Origin: Gp6-AA40 sp035649635
GTDB taxonomy: Bacteria; Acidobacteriota; Vicinamibacteria; Vicinamibacterales; UBA2999
Length of the DNA stretch: 64,000 nucleotides
Reading direction: 5' to 3'
NCBI GenBank assembly: GCA_035649635.1
Contig: DASRJE010000209.1
Span: forward strand, 1-64,000
A program made the translations under genes and the position numbers. Within the stretch, counting starts at the first letter, position 1. Each line of letters starts with the position of its first letter. The notes below the pieces were generated by a model, which did not search any database, was not told where the DNA came from, and worked only from the letters and a program-made list of their open reading frames with translations. This document shows, one piece after another, positions 18,026 through 26,914 of the stretch.

Positions 18026-18160
18026 ATCGGCAACGCCCAACCTCCAAACTCCCAACTCTCAAAAAGCTTGATGCCCTTGGGAGTTGGCCTTCGACGTCGC
18101 TCAGGCCAACCCCGAGCGGCGTCGAGGGTTGGAAGTTGGGATTTGCCGAGTTGACAGGCG
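18026..18160. repeat. Imperfect inverted repeat with a dispersed 21-bp element
   Basis: Direct and inverted variants of CCCAAC(T/C)TCCAA occur through this 148-nt gap. Positions 18075-18095 (starting CCTTGGGAGTTGGCC) are the exact reverse complement of 30975-30995. The gap lies between convergent genes and may also terminate transcription. Confidence 0.5.
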
Positions 18161-18169
18161 CAGCTGTCT

Positions 18170-19324
18170 CTAGCGCGCCCCGGGCGGTGGCGGGATTCCG
18201 AGAATCTTGGCAGGGTTGATCTTGAGCAGCAGGTCGAGCTCGCGTTCGGTGAATCCGTTCGCGCGCAGGACCTTCGCACAATTCGCCAGCGCATCGGGCT
18301 GCCAGTTCGAGTTGAGCTGACCCGTGTCGCTCGAGATGAACGCGTGTTCTACGCCGGCGGCGCGAATGCCTTCGATGTAGAGCTTCAACACCTCGGGTCT
18401 CGCGTTCGGGTTGCCGAACTGCGATGTGAACTCCGCGTAGATCTCGGGACCCATCTCGACGGTCTCCTTGATCTCCGCCGGTGTCATGTCGACGATGTCG
18501 AGCAGCGGGTGCGTGATGATGATGTGTTTCACGCCCACGCGAACCGCTTCCTTGACCATCAACTTCACCTCGGGCGGCGAGTTGTGGCCGGTCGCCAGGA
18601 TCAAATCACCGTTGCTGTCGCGCGTCTTCGTCTTGGCGATGATCTGCATCGCTTCTTTGACTTCCGGCAGCAGCTCGCCGCCATCCGGGCACGGCTTCGG
18701 ATAGTTGATCCAGAACGGCAGTCCTTTGCATTCCGCCACCGCGACGTACGCGGGCGGCCGGCGCGGCAGCTTGTGGATACTGTTCTCCGAGTCCCAGCTC
18801 GGCATCCACACGATGCGGCCCCATCCGCCTTTCATCTCGGCCATGTGTGTGATCGCCCAGGGGTTCACCTTCGTGCCGGTCGTCAGGTTGGAGCCCATGC
18901 CACCGAAGATCTCCATGTCGGGATGGAGCTTGCGCATGTAGTAGGCGAGTCCCGCGGTCTGATCGAGGTGGCCCTTGATGATGAACCCACGCATGCCAGA
19001 GGCCTTGGCGCGGGTGTAGAGATCCAGTGCGTCTATCGAGCGCGCCGCCTGCCCGTAACTCGGCCCGAAGCTGTCCGGATCCTGGTGCGCGTGCATGTCG
19101 ATGGCGCCCTTCAGGGCCGGATCGTTCGGCGCGGGATCGTTCAACGAGTAGTTGGCCCTTCCGCGCCCCGCAGGACCGCCGCCCTGCCCGCGGGTACCCT
19201 CGCCAGGTTCGCCGCGCTGCTGCGCCGCGCTGTTCTCGCCCATACCGAGCGCCACGGCCAGGCCGACAGCGAGTGCGCACACGGCCACGTGGCGCAAAGG
19301 GCCGGCTGATGTTCGTTTCGTCAT
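18170..19324 (-). CDS. Secreted DUF6282 / amidohydrolase-like protein
   Basis: 384 residues with a signal peptide ending near residue 34 (NSAAQQ) and a Gly/Arg-rich linker. The fold is a metal-dependent amidohydrolase-like barrel: IDMHAHQDPD near the start gives a metal-binding His-x-His, with later ITHPLLD and SSDTGQ supplying further histidine and aspartate. This matches DUF6282, a family without a defined reaction. ATG 19324 follows GGGAGAA; an ATG nine codons upstream has no such site. It is the last gene of the minus-strand run that begins at 26741 and lies just downstream of the TonB receptor, which suggests a role in processing the imported or bound compound. Confidence 0.8.
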   Translation of the reverse strand: MTKRTSAGPLRHVAVCALAVGLAVALGMGENSAAQQRGEPGEGTRGQGGGPAGRGRANYSLNDPAPNDPALKGAIDMHAHQDPDSFGPSYGQAARSIDALDLYTRAKASGMRGFIIKGHLDQTAGLAYYMRKLHPDMEIFGGMGSNLTTGTKVNPWAITHMAEMKGGWGRIVWMPSWDSENSIHKLPRRPPAYVAVAECKGLPFWINYPKPCPDGGELLPEVKEAMQIIAKTKTRDSNGDLILATGHNSPPEVKLMVKEAVRVGVKHIIITHPLLDIVDMTPAEIKETVEMGPEIYAEFTSQFGNPNARPEVLKLYIEGIRAAGVEHAFISSDTGQLNSNWQPDALANCAKVLRANGFTERELDLLLKINPAKILGIPPPPGAR

Positions 19325-19355
19325 CGTGGTTCTCCCAATCCTTTTTTCCAATTCT

Positions 19356-19451
19356 GCGTAGCGCGGGGGCTTTCCTGTCCACCGTAGCCTTCGGCGAAGA
19401 TCGAAGCCCCCGCGAGCAGCGCGACGCGCAGGTTGAGACCTGCGCGCTACG
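19356..19451. repeat. Composite nested palindrome (REP-like)
   Basis: Outer arms CGTAG (19357) and CTACG (19447), middle arms CGCGGGGGCTT / AAGCCCCCGCG (19362-19414), and a hairpin GCGCAGGT-TGAG-ACCTGCGC (19426-19445). The loop of the middle arms contains the GTCCACCGTAGCCTTCGGCG element also found at 4553 and 28052. It lies between two same-strand genes. Confidence 0.6.
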
Positions 19452-19472
19452 ACGAGGCGCCAGCGGGTCTCG

Positions 19473-22400
19473 CTAGAAGTCCACCTGCAGACTGAACTTC
19501 ACCAGCCGCCCGTCGAGCACCTGCGTCGGCTGCCCCCACCGCGCATTGTAAGTGCCGAACAGCGTGACCGGCGTGTTGCTGTTGAACAAGTTGTAGGCAT
19601 CGACGTTGGCCTGAAGCCGCAGGTTGTCCAGCCGGAAGATCTTCGTCCCGCGCAAATCGAACTGGTTGATGCGCGGCCCGAAGACCGACAGCGGAGTCAC
19701 GAGCGGGAGGACGACCGCCGTAACGGCCCCGGAGAGCGGGCGTCCGAGCGATGGCTGGATCTCCGCCAGCGTGTAGGTGCGATTGGCGCCGTAGTTCGCT
19801 CCCGGGTTGCTCTGGAACACGGCGGCCATCTGGATGCCGTACGGGAATGTGTAAGAGCCATTCAGCTTCACCCGGTTCTGGTACGGCACGTCCACCTTGC
19901 AGTTGAACAACTGCTGCGGCGAGTCGACGACGTAGCAGGTGTCAGTGCCGGCAGAGGCGCTGCCACCCGCAGTCGTGCCGAGCTGCACCGCATTGCCGAT
20001 GTTCCAGCCGCCGCCGAGCGTGGCCTTGCCGGCAAGTCGTACCTGGAAGTTGACGTCGGCGCCGTTGTAGATCTCCTCCTGCTTGCCGTAGGCGTTGTTG
20101 CGCGTGATCAGGTTGTCCACCTGGCCGAACGCGTTGGGGTTGATATCGTACAGGCCGCAGAGCTGCTGACCGCTCAGCGGAAGCCGATCATCGACAGGCA
20201 CAGTCACGCAGTATGGGCTGTAGTCGGCGGGCGTCACTCTCAGGTTGTCGGTCACCTGGAAGTTGCCGTACCAAGTACGGAAGTACCCCGCGTTGACGAC
20301 GACGTTGGGAATCACCTCGCGATCGACGTTGACTGACGTCTGCCAGTTGTAGGTTCGCTTGCCCCAGCCCGTGATCCAGTCCGGATCTGGCGAGTTCACC
20401 GGCACGTAGGTACCGAAGTTGGGATTGGCCATCGCGCCGCACTCCCCGTTGGCGCCTGTGGCCACCAGGTTGCAATCGGGGATGAAGTTGCTGCGCCGTG
20501 GATCGCCGACCGGGAACGTCTGGTCGTTCCACGAGCGCGTCGTGCTGTTGACGGCACCCGCCGCCTGATCGAACAGCTGCGCCAGACCCGTCGTATTTGA
20601 TTGCACGTAGCGGTTGATGCCGAACTTGATCGCCGTCTTCCCGCTGCCTGCCGGATCCCACACGATCCCGAACCGCGGGTTGAGATCCTTCCAGTTCGGG
20701 ACGTCGGTACGCGCCGGGTACGAGCGCGCTGGCACCAGCAGTCCGGCCGGCACCTCGGTGGCCTTTACCGACTCACGCAGCCAGTCGAAGCGCAGGCCGG
20801 CGCTGATCGTGACGCGGCTGATGCGGAACTGATCCTGGACGTAAAGCGCGAGATCCGGATTGAGCTGGTCGATCGTGTAACTCGGCGAGGCAAACTGCGT
20901 CAACGATCGCGGGACGCCGCTGGTGAACGTGTACGAGACCGGCAGCCCGTTCACCTGCGTCGGTCCACGCTCGGTGTAGGTGCGGTGGCCGCCGCCCAGG
21001 CCGTACATCCAGAAGACACCGGCCTTCACGTTGTGCTGCCGCTTGATCATCGACACGTTGAAACGCCCGTTTGACTGGTGCGACAGGCTCATCGTCCGGT
21101 TGCCGACGCCGTTGTAGGTGAAGCCGAGGCCGGTGTCGTTGATCGACACGTTGTCCTGGATGCCGCCCCCGCAGCCTTCGTAGTCGGAAAGGAACACGTC
21201 CTTGCCGAAGCCGCCGAAGTTGAACTTGCTCACCGTTATGCCGCCGTCGAAGAGAAAGCTGTTCGACTGCGGCCGGCTCCACGTGCCCTGGATCACCTCG
21301 TGGCGTTGGCAGTAACCAGGATTCGCCTCGTTCTTGACGGTGCCCGTCTCGAGTTGTCCGGTGAGCTGATCCTGGAAGTTGCGCTGCTTGTCCCACGAGA
21401 AGGTGAACTTGTCCTTGGACGTGGCCTGATACGTCAGGCGGCCGCCGATGCCTTTGTTCGTCTCTTCGGGTTCAATTGGCAGTCCGGTATCCGGCAGATA
21501 GACGAAGTCGGCAACGCTCGTGTCGGCGAAGAGGTTGGCGACTCCCGTCGTTGTCCCCCACCGGCGAGCTGCTGCAAAGAACCAGAGGCGATCCGAAATC
21601 ACCGGACCGCCGAACGCGGCGTTGAAGTCATACACCTTCTTGACGCTGTTCACCGACGTCAGCCCCTGTGCGATCAGGTCGTCGTCGAGGTTGTTGCTCT
21701 GGAGAGAGTCACCGGTTCCGGCGACGAAGAACGATCCGGTGAAGCGGTTGCCGCCGTCCTTGGGAATGCTGTTGACCTGCGCGCCGCCAAGCGAGTACTC
21801 GGCCGAGCCCATCGTGCCCAGGTCGACGGCCACTTCCTGTACCGCGAGAGGGTTGGCGTAGTAGCCACGTCCGGTGCCCTCGAGGCTGCCGATGCCGGGC
21901 GTCAACGCGTTGTAGCGCATCCCGTCCTGCAGCAGGCGCGAGTCGAACGTCTTGCCCCCGTGCACGGTGATGCGGACCGAGCGTTCGCCCTTGCTGCCGC
22001 CAACATCTTGTGCGTTCGGGGGCTCGACAACAGCGGGAATGAGCGCGGCGATGCCGAGCACGCTCTTGGCCGTCGGCACGGTGTCGAGCATCTCGCGCGT
22101 GACCGTGCGCTGTTGTGTCGCGCTCGTCACGTCTACGAGCGGCGTTGCGCCTGAGACCGTGATGGTCTCTTCGAGTTGGCTCACCTTGAGCTCCACGTCC
22201 ACCTGGGCCGTGAAGTTGGTTCGCAGTTCGAGGCCTTCACGTCTGACCGTCGAGAAGCCCACGAGCGAGAACGTCACTGTGTACATGCCGGGTCTTAGTT
22301 CCGGCAGGCGATACTCGCCGCGATCGTCGGTGATGGTCGAGCGGACTTTCTCGATCAGCGCCGGGCTGGCGGCCTCGATGGTGACACCAGGCAGCACTGC

Positions 22401-22526
22401 TCCCGAAGAGTCCTTGACGACACCGGCGATGACGGCCGTGCTGGTGCCTTGCGCGAAGACGGAGGCGGAAATCAGGCTCAGAACGACGACGAGGCATACG
22501 CGACGACCGAAAGGTGCAAAGACCAC
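19473..22526 (-). CDS. TonB-dependent receptor, Oar-like, with carboxypeptidase-regulatory domain
   Basis: 1017 residues. Signal peptide (CLVVVLSLISASVFAQ), then a carboxypeptidase-regulatory-like domain (about 28-115, SSGAVLPGVTIEAASPALI), a plug domain (about 120-240), and an outer-membrane barrel ending in RLVKFSLQVDF with the C-terminal aromatic residue typical of barrels. No SusD gene is adjacent. The start is GTG 22526: AAGGAGGG sits 4 nt upstream, while the longer frame starting at 22658 runs through a shared regulatory motif. It imports or binds a large unknown ligand at the outer membrane. The neighbours (cupins, NHL propeller, DUF6282) look like one functional unit. Confidence 0.9.
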   Translation of the reverse strand: MVFAPFGRRVCLVVVLSLISASVFAQGTSTAVIAGVVKDSSGAVLPGVTIEAASPALIEKVRSTITDDRGEYRLPELRPGMYTVTFSLVGFSTVRREGLELRTNFTAQVDVELKVSQLEETITVSGATPLVDVTSATQQRTVTREMLDTVPTAKSVLGIAALIPAVVEPPNAQDVGGSKGERSVRITVHGGKTFDSRLLQDGMRYNALTPGIGSLEGTGRGYYANPLAVQEVAVDLGTMGSAEYSLGGAQVNSIPKDGGNRFTGSFFVAGTGDSLQSNNLDDDLIAQGLTSVNSVKKVYDFNAAFGGPVISDRLWFFAAARRWGTTTGVANLFADTSVADFVYLPDTGLPIEPEETNKGIGGRLTYQATSKDKFTFSWDKQRNFQDQLTGQLETGTVKNEANPGYCQRHEVIQGTWSRPQSNSFLFDGGITVSKFNFGGFGKDVFLSDYEGCGGGIQDNVSINDTGLGFTYNGVGNRTMSLSHQSNGRFNVSMIKRQHNVKAGVFWMYGLGGGHRTYTERGPTQVNGLPVSYTFTSGVPRSLTQFASPSYTIDQLNPDLALYVQDQFRISRVTISAGLRFDWLRESVKATEVPAGLLVPARSYPARTDVPNWKDLNPRFGIVWDPAGSGKTAIKFGINRYVQSNTTGLAQLFDQAAGAVNSTTRSWNDQTFPVGDPRRSNFIPDCNLVATGANGECGAMANPNFGTYVPVNSPDPDWITGWGKRTYNWQTSVNVDREVIPNVVVNAGYFRTWYGNFQVTDNLRVTPADYSPYCVTVPVDDRLPLSGQQLCGLYDINPNAFGQVDNLITRNNAYGKQEEIYNGADVNFQVRLAGKATLGGGWNIGNAVQLGTTAGGSASAGTDTCYVVDSPQQLFNCKVDVPYQNRVKLNGSYTFPYGIQMAAVFQSNPGANYGANRTYTLAEIQPSLGRPLSGAVTAVVLPLVTPLSVFGPRINQFDLRGTKIFRLDNLRLQANVDAYNLFNSNTPVTLFGTYNARWGQPTQVLDGRLVKFSLQVDF

Positions 22527-22605
22527 TGGTCCCTCCTTGATGATGCCGGTGAACCGGTAAAGGAGGCGCGCGCCGGGGACAGCACCCGCAAACGCGGCCG
22601 AGCGG

Positions 22606-22657
22606 ATTATGAAGCGCGCGGACCGTGAAGCAAAGGCGGAATTGTTATCAATTGTCA
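22606..22657 (-). promoter_or_regulatory. Promoter with shared 16-bp operator-like motif (TonB receptor)
   Basis: Reading the minus strand: TGACAATTGATAACAA (22657-22642), 30 nt, then a CATAAT -10-like box (22611-22606). The same 16 bases and nearly the same spacing (32 nt) occur before the double-cupin gene at 26741. No -35 box is apparent, so an activator binding at the motif is plausible. Confidence 0.5.
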
Positions 22658-22690
22658 TCCTTCGCCCGCCTTCGCGGGCTTCGGATGACA
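22653..22690. terminator. Hairpin after the single-cupin gene
   Basis: Outer arms TGTCATCC / GGATGACA and inner CCCGC / GCGGG form a long stem just downstream of the cupin stop at 22696. It is probably a terminator or REP element separating the cupin from the TonB gene. Confidence 0.5.
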
Positions 22691-22695
22691 GGTCC

Positions 22696-23262
22696 CTACT
22701 TCTTCAAGAGCGGATGCACGTACCCTGCTGGCAGCACGTGATCGGGATCCGGCCGGACCGACACATAGTCCACGTGATCGTCGACGTCGGTGAAGCCGTG
22801 ATAGACGCCGGCCGGGATGATGACGATGTCGCCGGGGCCGACCTTGCGTGTCTGCGCGGCCTGGCGGAACGTGCCCTGGTTGCTGGGACCGACGGCAACC
22901 TTCACGACTTCGCTGTCCGCGGCGAGCGGCTTCACGGCGTCGACGGTCCCACCCGTCAGCAGCGTCCCGGATCCGGAGACGATGTAGTAAACCTCGGTCA
23001 CGTGTTCGTGGTTAATCGCGCCTACCGGAGCGCCTGGCTTCGTCTTGCCGCGACGCAGCACGCCGACGCTGACGTTGTACTTGCCAATGTCCACGACCCT
23101 CATCTGCCGATCCCCGCCCCCGGTGGGCGCGTTGATGACGGCTTGTACTTCGGCGGCCGTGATGTCGGTCGCAACCGTGGGCGGCAGTGCGCCCTGTGTG
23201 AACGTGCCGGCCTGCGACAGAGTCAGCAGGACGCAGACGGCAGCAACAATGATGCGATTCAT
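22696..23262 (-). CDS. Secreted cupin-domain protein
   Basis: 188 residues with a signal peptide (MNRIIVAAVCVLLTLSQAG). A single cupin barrel shows HEHVTEVYYIVSG (metal-binding His-x-His and Glu) and the second motif PAGVYHGFTDV (His). Reaction unknown; such periplasmic cupins may be dioxygenases, isomerases or binding proteins. Start ATG 23262 has GGGAGGATC upstream. That ribosome site lies in the 14-nt gap to the NHL gene upstream, so the two are in one transcript. It resembles each half of the double cupin encoded at 25656. Confidence 0.85.
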   Translation of the reverse strand: MNRIIVAAVCVLLTLSQAGTFTQGALPPTVATDITAAEVQAVINAPTGGGDRQMRVVDIGKYNVSVGVLRRGKTKPGAPVGAINHEHVTEVYYIVSGSGTLLTGGTVDAVKPLAADSEVVKVAVGPSNQGTFRQAAQTRKVGPGDIVIIPAGVYHGFTDVDDHVDYVSVRPDPDHVLPAGYVHPLLKK

Positions 23263-23276
23263 GAAGGATCCTCCCA

Positions 23277-25571
23277 TCACTTCTTCACCCATTTTTGCAG
23301 GCACCCGCCCGAAGGACTCGCGTCGCATCCGCCAGTCAGTCCCGCGAAGACGTTGCCCTCGTTGTCGGCGCCCATGCCCTCGGGTCGCGTTCCCTGGACG
23401 TAGTAGCGGAGCGAACCATCCTTCGCGCTGCCGATCCTGATGCCGTTGCCCCAGCCGGGATTGCGCACCACGTTCCCGCCGCCCTCGGGCGCCTGCGGGG
23501 GACCGCCGATGATCTGACTCGACTCGGAGTCGGCGACGATGAGCGTGTCGTCTTTCAGGATCGCGATGCCGCTCGGCCTGCCGAAGTGGCGCCATTCGTC
23601 GACGAACTGCAAGTTGCGATCGAAGACCTGCACGCGGTTGTTCGAGCGATCCGCGACGAACAGCCGTCCCTGCGAGTCGAACGCCAGCGCGTGGGGGCCC
23701 ATGAACTCGCCCGGCGCCGTCCCCATCTTTCCGTACTGCGCGACGAACGTTCCGTCCGTCTTGAGCCGCACCAGCCGATCGCCATCCTGCTGCGCGTCGG
23801 TCGGCCGCGGCCAATGCCCGTCGGCGACGATGATGTCGCCGTTCGGTGCGATCTCACACGCGGTCGGCCCGATGAATACGTCGGTACCAGCCTTAGAAAC
23901 GCCCGCCTTGCCGAGCGTCAACAGCACCTTCCCGTCGGGGCTGAACTTGAACAGCTGGAAGCCACGCCCTTTCGTCGCGGGATTGTCTGCGAACGGTCCG
24001 CTGTCGCCGGCCCAGAAGTTCCCGTCGCGGTCCTGACAGAATCCGTGCGCCTGCACGAACATGCCGTTGCCGAAGCGGCGGTCGACGTTGCCCGCTGCGT
24101 CGATGTGCAGGATCGGCGGCTCCGATCGGTGATGCAGCCACGTGCCGCCCTTGCCGTCCGGAATGATGCCGATGGCGGCGCCTGGCTTGATGTCGCCGAG
24201 TCGCGGCCAATTCGGGATCACGCGATACGGGTTTGCCATCGTGCTGGTCCACGGCGGATAGCCGCCGCGCGCCTGACCCGGGGGCGGGAACCCGCGCGTC
24301 CCCGCACCCTGTTGCGACGCAGGCGATGCGGGAGCGGCCGACGCGGGAGCAGCTTGATTCGGCGCAACGGGCGTCGCCGCGAGTTGCTCGGGCGTCAGCG
24401 CGCTGGACGGCAGCGTGTTCGAGAAACCCTTGAAGCGGAAACGTTGGACGCGGTTTCCTGGCGCGACTTCGACCACGACCAGATCGCCCTTCGAGTTCGC
24501 GGCCAGATGATGCGCGCCCTGAAAGTCGCCGGCTGCGGCACTCCGCGTACCGAACTGGTAGAGGATCGTGAGGCTCTTGCGATCCATCACGACGATGTGC
24601 GAGTTGCCGTAGTCGGCGAGGTACATGAACTGCTGGGCGCGTTCGGGCGAAAATGCAATGCCCGCCACCGAGCCGTTCGCTGGTCCCGTCCGGTTGATGA
24701 AGGTTTGCGCGACGAACTTTCCGTCGGGTGAGAACACCTGCAGACGGCGATTCTGCCGGTCGGCCACGTAAACGAAATCGTCGTTCGACACCTTCACGGC
24801 GTGCACGGGTCCGCCGAACTGCTGCGGGCCCGGGCCGTCGATATCGAACGCGGCCGTGCCGCGTCCGGCGGCGGCTGGCTGCGCATCGACCGGCGCGTTG
24901 CCGAAGGCGCCCCACATACGCTTGAACGCGCCGGTGTTGGCGTCGAGCACCATCACGCGGCGATTGCCGTAGCCGTCCGCGATGTACAGCTCGTTGGTCT
25001 TCTGATGGACGAACGCGTCGGCCGGCTTGTTGACGCTCTTGGTGTCGGCATTCCCGCCGCTCTTGTCGGGTCCGCCGATCTGCAGCAGGAACTTTCCGTC
25101 CTTGGTGAACTTCAGCAGCATGTCATCGGAGCGTTTGGTCAGCGACGTCGAGGTCGGACTGCTGCCGCCGATCCAGACGTTGTCCTTGTTGTCGACGAAC
25201 ACGCCGTGCTCACTGTCAGGCCAGTCGAACCCATTGCCGGGTCCGCCCCAGGCGCGCAGGAATTTCCCATCGGCATCGAACTCGAGCAGCGGTGGTGCCG
25301 CCTGCGCGCGCTGCGCGTCGGGTATCGTGCGCGGACGATGGAGTACCCAGATGTGGTCGTGGCTGTCGACAGCCACACCCGGCGTTTGCCCGAGCACCCA
25401 GTTATTGGGCAGCTTCGGTGGCCACGAGGCATCCACTTCGAAGACCGGGAATTGTTTCGCGGTCGAGGACGATTGCGCCTGAGCGCGATCGTTCGAGAGA
25501 GTCGCGACCGATGCCACCACGACGAGGGCCGCAGCCACGACGCCGAGATTCCGCCATATTGGTCGATTCAT
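23277..25571 (-). CDS. Secreted double NHL-repeat beta-propeller
   Basis: 764 residues with a signal peptide (to about residue 33, DRAQAQ). Two propellers are joined by an Ala/Pro/Gln-rich linker (about 395-435). Each has NHL strands such as ADGYGNRRVMVLD and FVADRSNNRVQVFDRNLQF. The second propeller is strikingly like the single-propeller protein at 57915 (DEWRHFGRPSGI versus DEWKQFGRPSGV), so the gene looks like a fusion. Related proteins are called peptidyl-hydroxyglycine lyase-like, but lyase activity is not shown by the sequence. Gene order (double cupin, this gene, cupin, receptor) suggests shared extracytoplasmic metabolism. Confidence 0.82.
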   Translation of the reverse strand: MNRPIWRNLGVVAAALVVVASVATLSNDRAQAQSSSTAKQFPVFEVDASWPPKLPNNWVLGQTPGVAVDSHDHIWVLHRPRTIPDAQRAQAAPPLLEFDADGKFLRAWGGPGNGFDWPDSEHGVFVDNKDNVWIGGSSPTSTSLTKRSDDMLLKFTKDGKFLLQIGGPDKSGGNADTKSVNKPADAFVHQKTNELYIADGYGNRRVMVLDANTGAFKRMWGAFGNAPVDAQPAAAGRGTAAFDIDGPGPQQFGGPVHAVKVSNDDFVYVADRQNRRLQVFSPDGKFVAQTFINRTGPANGSVAGIAFSPERAQQFMYLADYGNSHIVVMDRKSLTILYQFGTRSAAAGDFQGAHHLAANSKGDLVVVEVAPGNRVQRFRFKGFSNTLPSSALTPEQLAATPVAPNQAAPASAAPASPASQQGAGTRGFPPPGQARGGYPPWTSTMANPYRVIPNWPRLGDIKPGAAIGIIPDGKGGTWLHHRSEPPILHIDAAGNVDRRFGNGMFVQAHGFCQDRDGNFWAGDSGPFADNPATKGRGFQLFKFSPDGKVLLTLGKAGVSKAGTDVFIGPTACEIAPNGDIIVADGHWPRPTDAQQDGDRLVRLKTDGTFVAQYGKMGTAPGEFMGPHALAFDSQGRLFVADRSNNRVQVFDRNLQFVDEWRHFGRPSGIAILKDDTLIVADSESSQIIGGPPQAPEGGGNVVRNPGWGNGIRIGSAKDGSLRYYVQGTRPEGMGADNEGNVFAGLTGGCDASPSGGCLQKWVKK

Positions 25572-25588
25572 GAATTCGCTCCGTCGGT

Positions 25589-25650
25589 GGGCAGGTCTGA
25601 AGACCTGCCCCTACGATCACCGTACGTAGAGGCGGGTCTGTAGACCCGCC
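25589..25650. repeat. Two adjacent GGTCTnnAGACC palindromes
   Basis: GGGCAGGTCT-GA-AGACCTGCCC (25589-25610) and GGCGGGTCT-GT-AGACCCGCC (25631-25650), in the gap between the double-cupin and NHL genes. A third relative lies at 14403-14420. Confidence 0.6.
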
Positions 25651-25655
25651 GTCGA

Positions 25656-26741
25656 TCACTTCACCGCGTAATTGTCGTCCCAGCGGATGTTCAGCCAGAA
25701 GATGTCAGGCGATACCTGGCTGAAGCCGTGGTAGAAGTTCGACGGATGAAAGAACACGTCGCCCGCCTTGGTCACCACTGACACGCCCGTGTTGGGCACG
25801 CGTTCGCCGTCCTTCACCTGATAGCCCGTGTTCACCGTGGCGCCGCCCGCGAGCACGTACCACGTGTCGATGGTCTGCTCGTGCAACTCCACCGTCGGCG
25901 TACCGTTCCACCGCAAGTTCACGTTGTATCGTCCGCCTTCGATGAGCCGAGTGTTGACCGACTTCTTCAGGCGCATGCCGGCCATGATCTGATCGAGCTG
26001 CTCCTTCGAGAAGAACAGCTCGCCGCTACCGCCGTAGCTGTAAGGCAGCGCCTGCTGGCTTCCGGCGGGCAGCGCCGGTCCGCGGGCTGCGGGAGGAGCA
26101 GCGCCTGCGCCCGGCGCACCGGCGCGCGCCGCGCGCGCTTCAGCTGCTCCTTCACGGGGCGCACCGCCCGCGCGCGCACCACCCCCGCGGCCGAGGAGGC
26201 CGTTGAGATTGCCTGCGCCCATCGGAGAGTCGGGCGGCCAGTCGGTGTCCCATCGCACGTTGAGCCACGTGATGTTGGTGTCGACGCCGCTCACGCCGTG
26301 GGGAAGCCCGGAGGGGATGTAGACAATGTCGCCCACCTTGATCTTGCGGCTCTGGCCGCCGAGGATTTTGCCTTTCTCGAGCACGCCTCCCGTGGTCAGC
26401 GTGCCGCCCCCCTCGAGCACCACCCAGAGGTCCGCGGTGATCGGGTGGACCAGTCCAGTTTCGGCGGCCGTGATGCGCCGAATGTTGACGTTGTACTTAC
26501 CGCCCTCGATCATGCGAAGCGTCTGGAGCTTCTTCGCATCCATATCCTTCAGGTGCTGCGCCAGCTGCTCCTTGGGAATGGATATCGAATGGTCCTTGGG
26601 CGCCTGCTCGAGGATGACTGTCCGACCTTCACCGCCCTGTCCGCGGCCCCCGCCGCCGGCGGGTGCCTGCGCGCCGTTCTGCGCGATGGCGATCGATCCG
26701 CAAACCACGATGAAAGCCGCCCAGATTGCTGTCTTCCGCAT
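25656..26741 (-). CDS. Secreted two-cupin protein
   Basis: 361 residues with signal peptide (MRKTAIWAAFIVVCGSIAIAQ). Two cupin domains (about 45-170 and 240-360) are joined by an Ala/Gly/Arg-rich low-complexity linker (about 185-235). Histidines that could bind metal are visible (TGLVHPITADLWVVLEGG, SGLPHGVSG; TVELHEQTIDTWYVLAGG, SNFYHGFSQ). Both halves end with a similar 'WLN(V/I)RWD' segment, so the gene probably arose by duplication. Function unknown. AAGGAAC precedes ATG 26741. First gene of the minus-strand run reaching 18170, and its promoter carries the shared 16-bp motif. Confidence 0.85.
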   Translation of the reverse strand: MRKTAIWAAFIVVCGSIAIAQNGAQAPAGGGGRGQGGEGRTVILEQAPKDHSISIPKEQLAQHLKDMDAKKLQTLRMIEGGKYNVNIRRITAAETGLVHPITADLWVVLEGGGTLTTGGVLEKGKILGGQSRKIKVGDIVYIPSGLPHGVSGVDTNITWLNVRWDTDWPPDSPMGAGNLNGLLGRGGGARAGGAPREGAAEARAARAGAPGAGAAPPAARGPALPAGSQQALPYSYGGSGELFFSKEQLDQIMAGMRLKKSVNTRLIEGGRYNVNLRWNGTPTVELHEQTIDTWYVLAGGATVNTGYQVKDGERVPNTGVSVVTKAGDVFFHPSNFYHGFSQVSPDIFWLNIRWDDNYAVK

Positions 26742-26788
26742 GATTGTTCCTTTGCTTGGCTTCGGGCGCGAAACCCCTGGCGTCGCGA

Positions 26789-26842
26789 ATTATGCGCGGG
26801 CGCCACGTGGGCTGCAGCCGATGCATTTGTTATCAATTGTCA
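26789..26842 (-). promoter_or_regulatory. Promoter with shared 16-bp motif (double cupin)
   Basis: Minus strand: TGACAATTGATAACAA (26842-26827), 32 nt, CATAAT (26794-26789), then about 48 nt to the start codon at 26741. Same arrangement as before the TonB gene. Confidence 0.5.
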
Positions 26843-26880
26843 CTGCCAGGGGAGCCGCGCACGAACGGTTTGGCTTCCCG

Positions 26881-26910
26881 TATAATCCCGCTTCGTCCGT
26901 GGGGGAGAGG
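26881..26910 (+). promoter_or_regulatory. -10 box and ribosome site deciding the TAXI gene start
   Basis: A perfect TATAAT at 26881-26886 is followed by GGGGGAGAGG (26901-26910) four nt before GTG 26915. This supports a start upstream of the tandem repeat rather than at ATG 27074, which has no ribosome site. Confidence 0.5.
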
Positions 26911-26914
26911 GTCT

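Noticed and set aside
22527..22658. Longer TonB receptor start at 22658
   Set aside because: It would pass through the shared regulatory motif and -10 box; GTG 22526 has a strong ribosome site and a normal signal peptide follows.
23295..24731. Open frame of 478 codons opposite the double NHL propeller
   Set aside because: Composition typical of antisense to a high-GC gene, no motif, no ribosome site.
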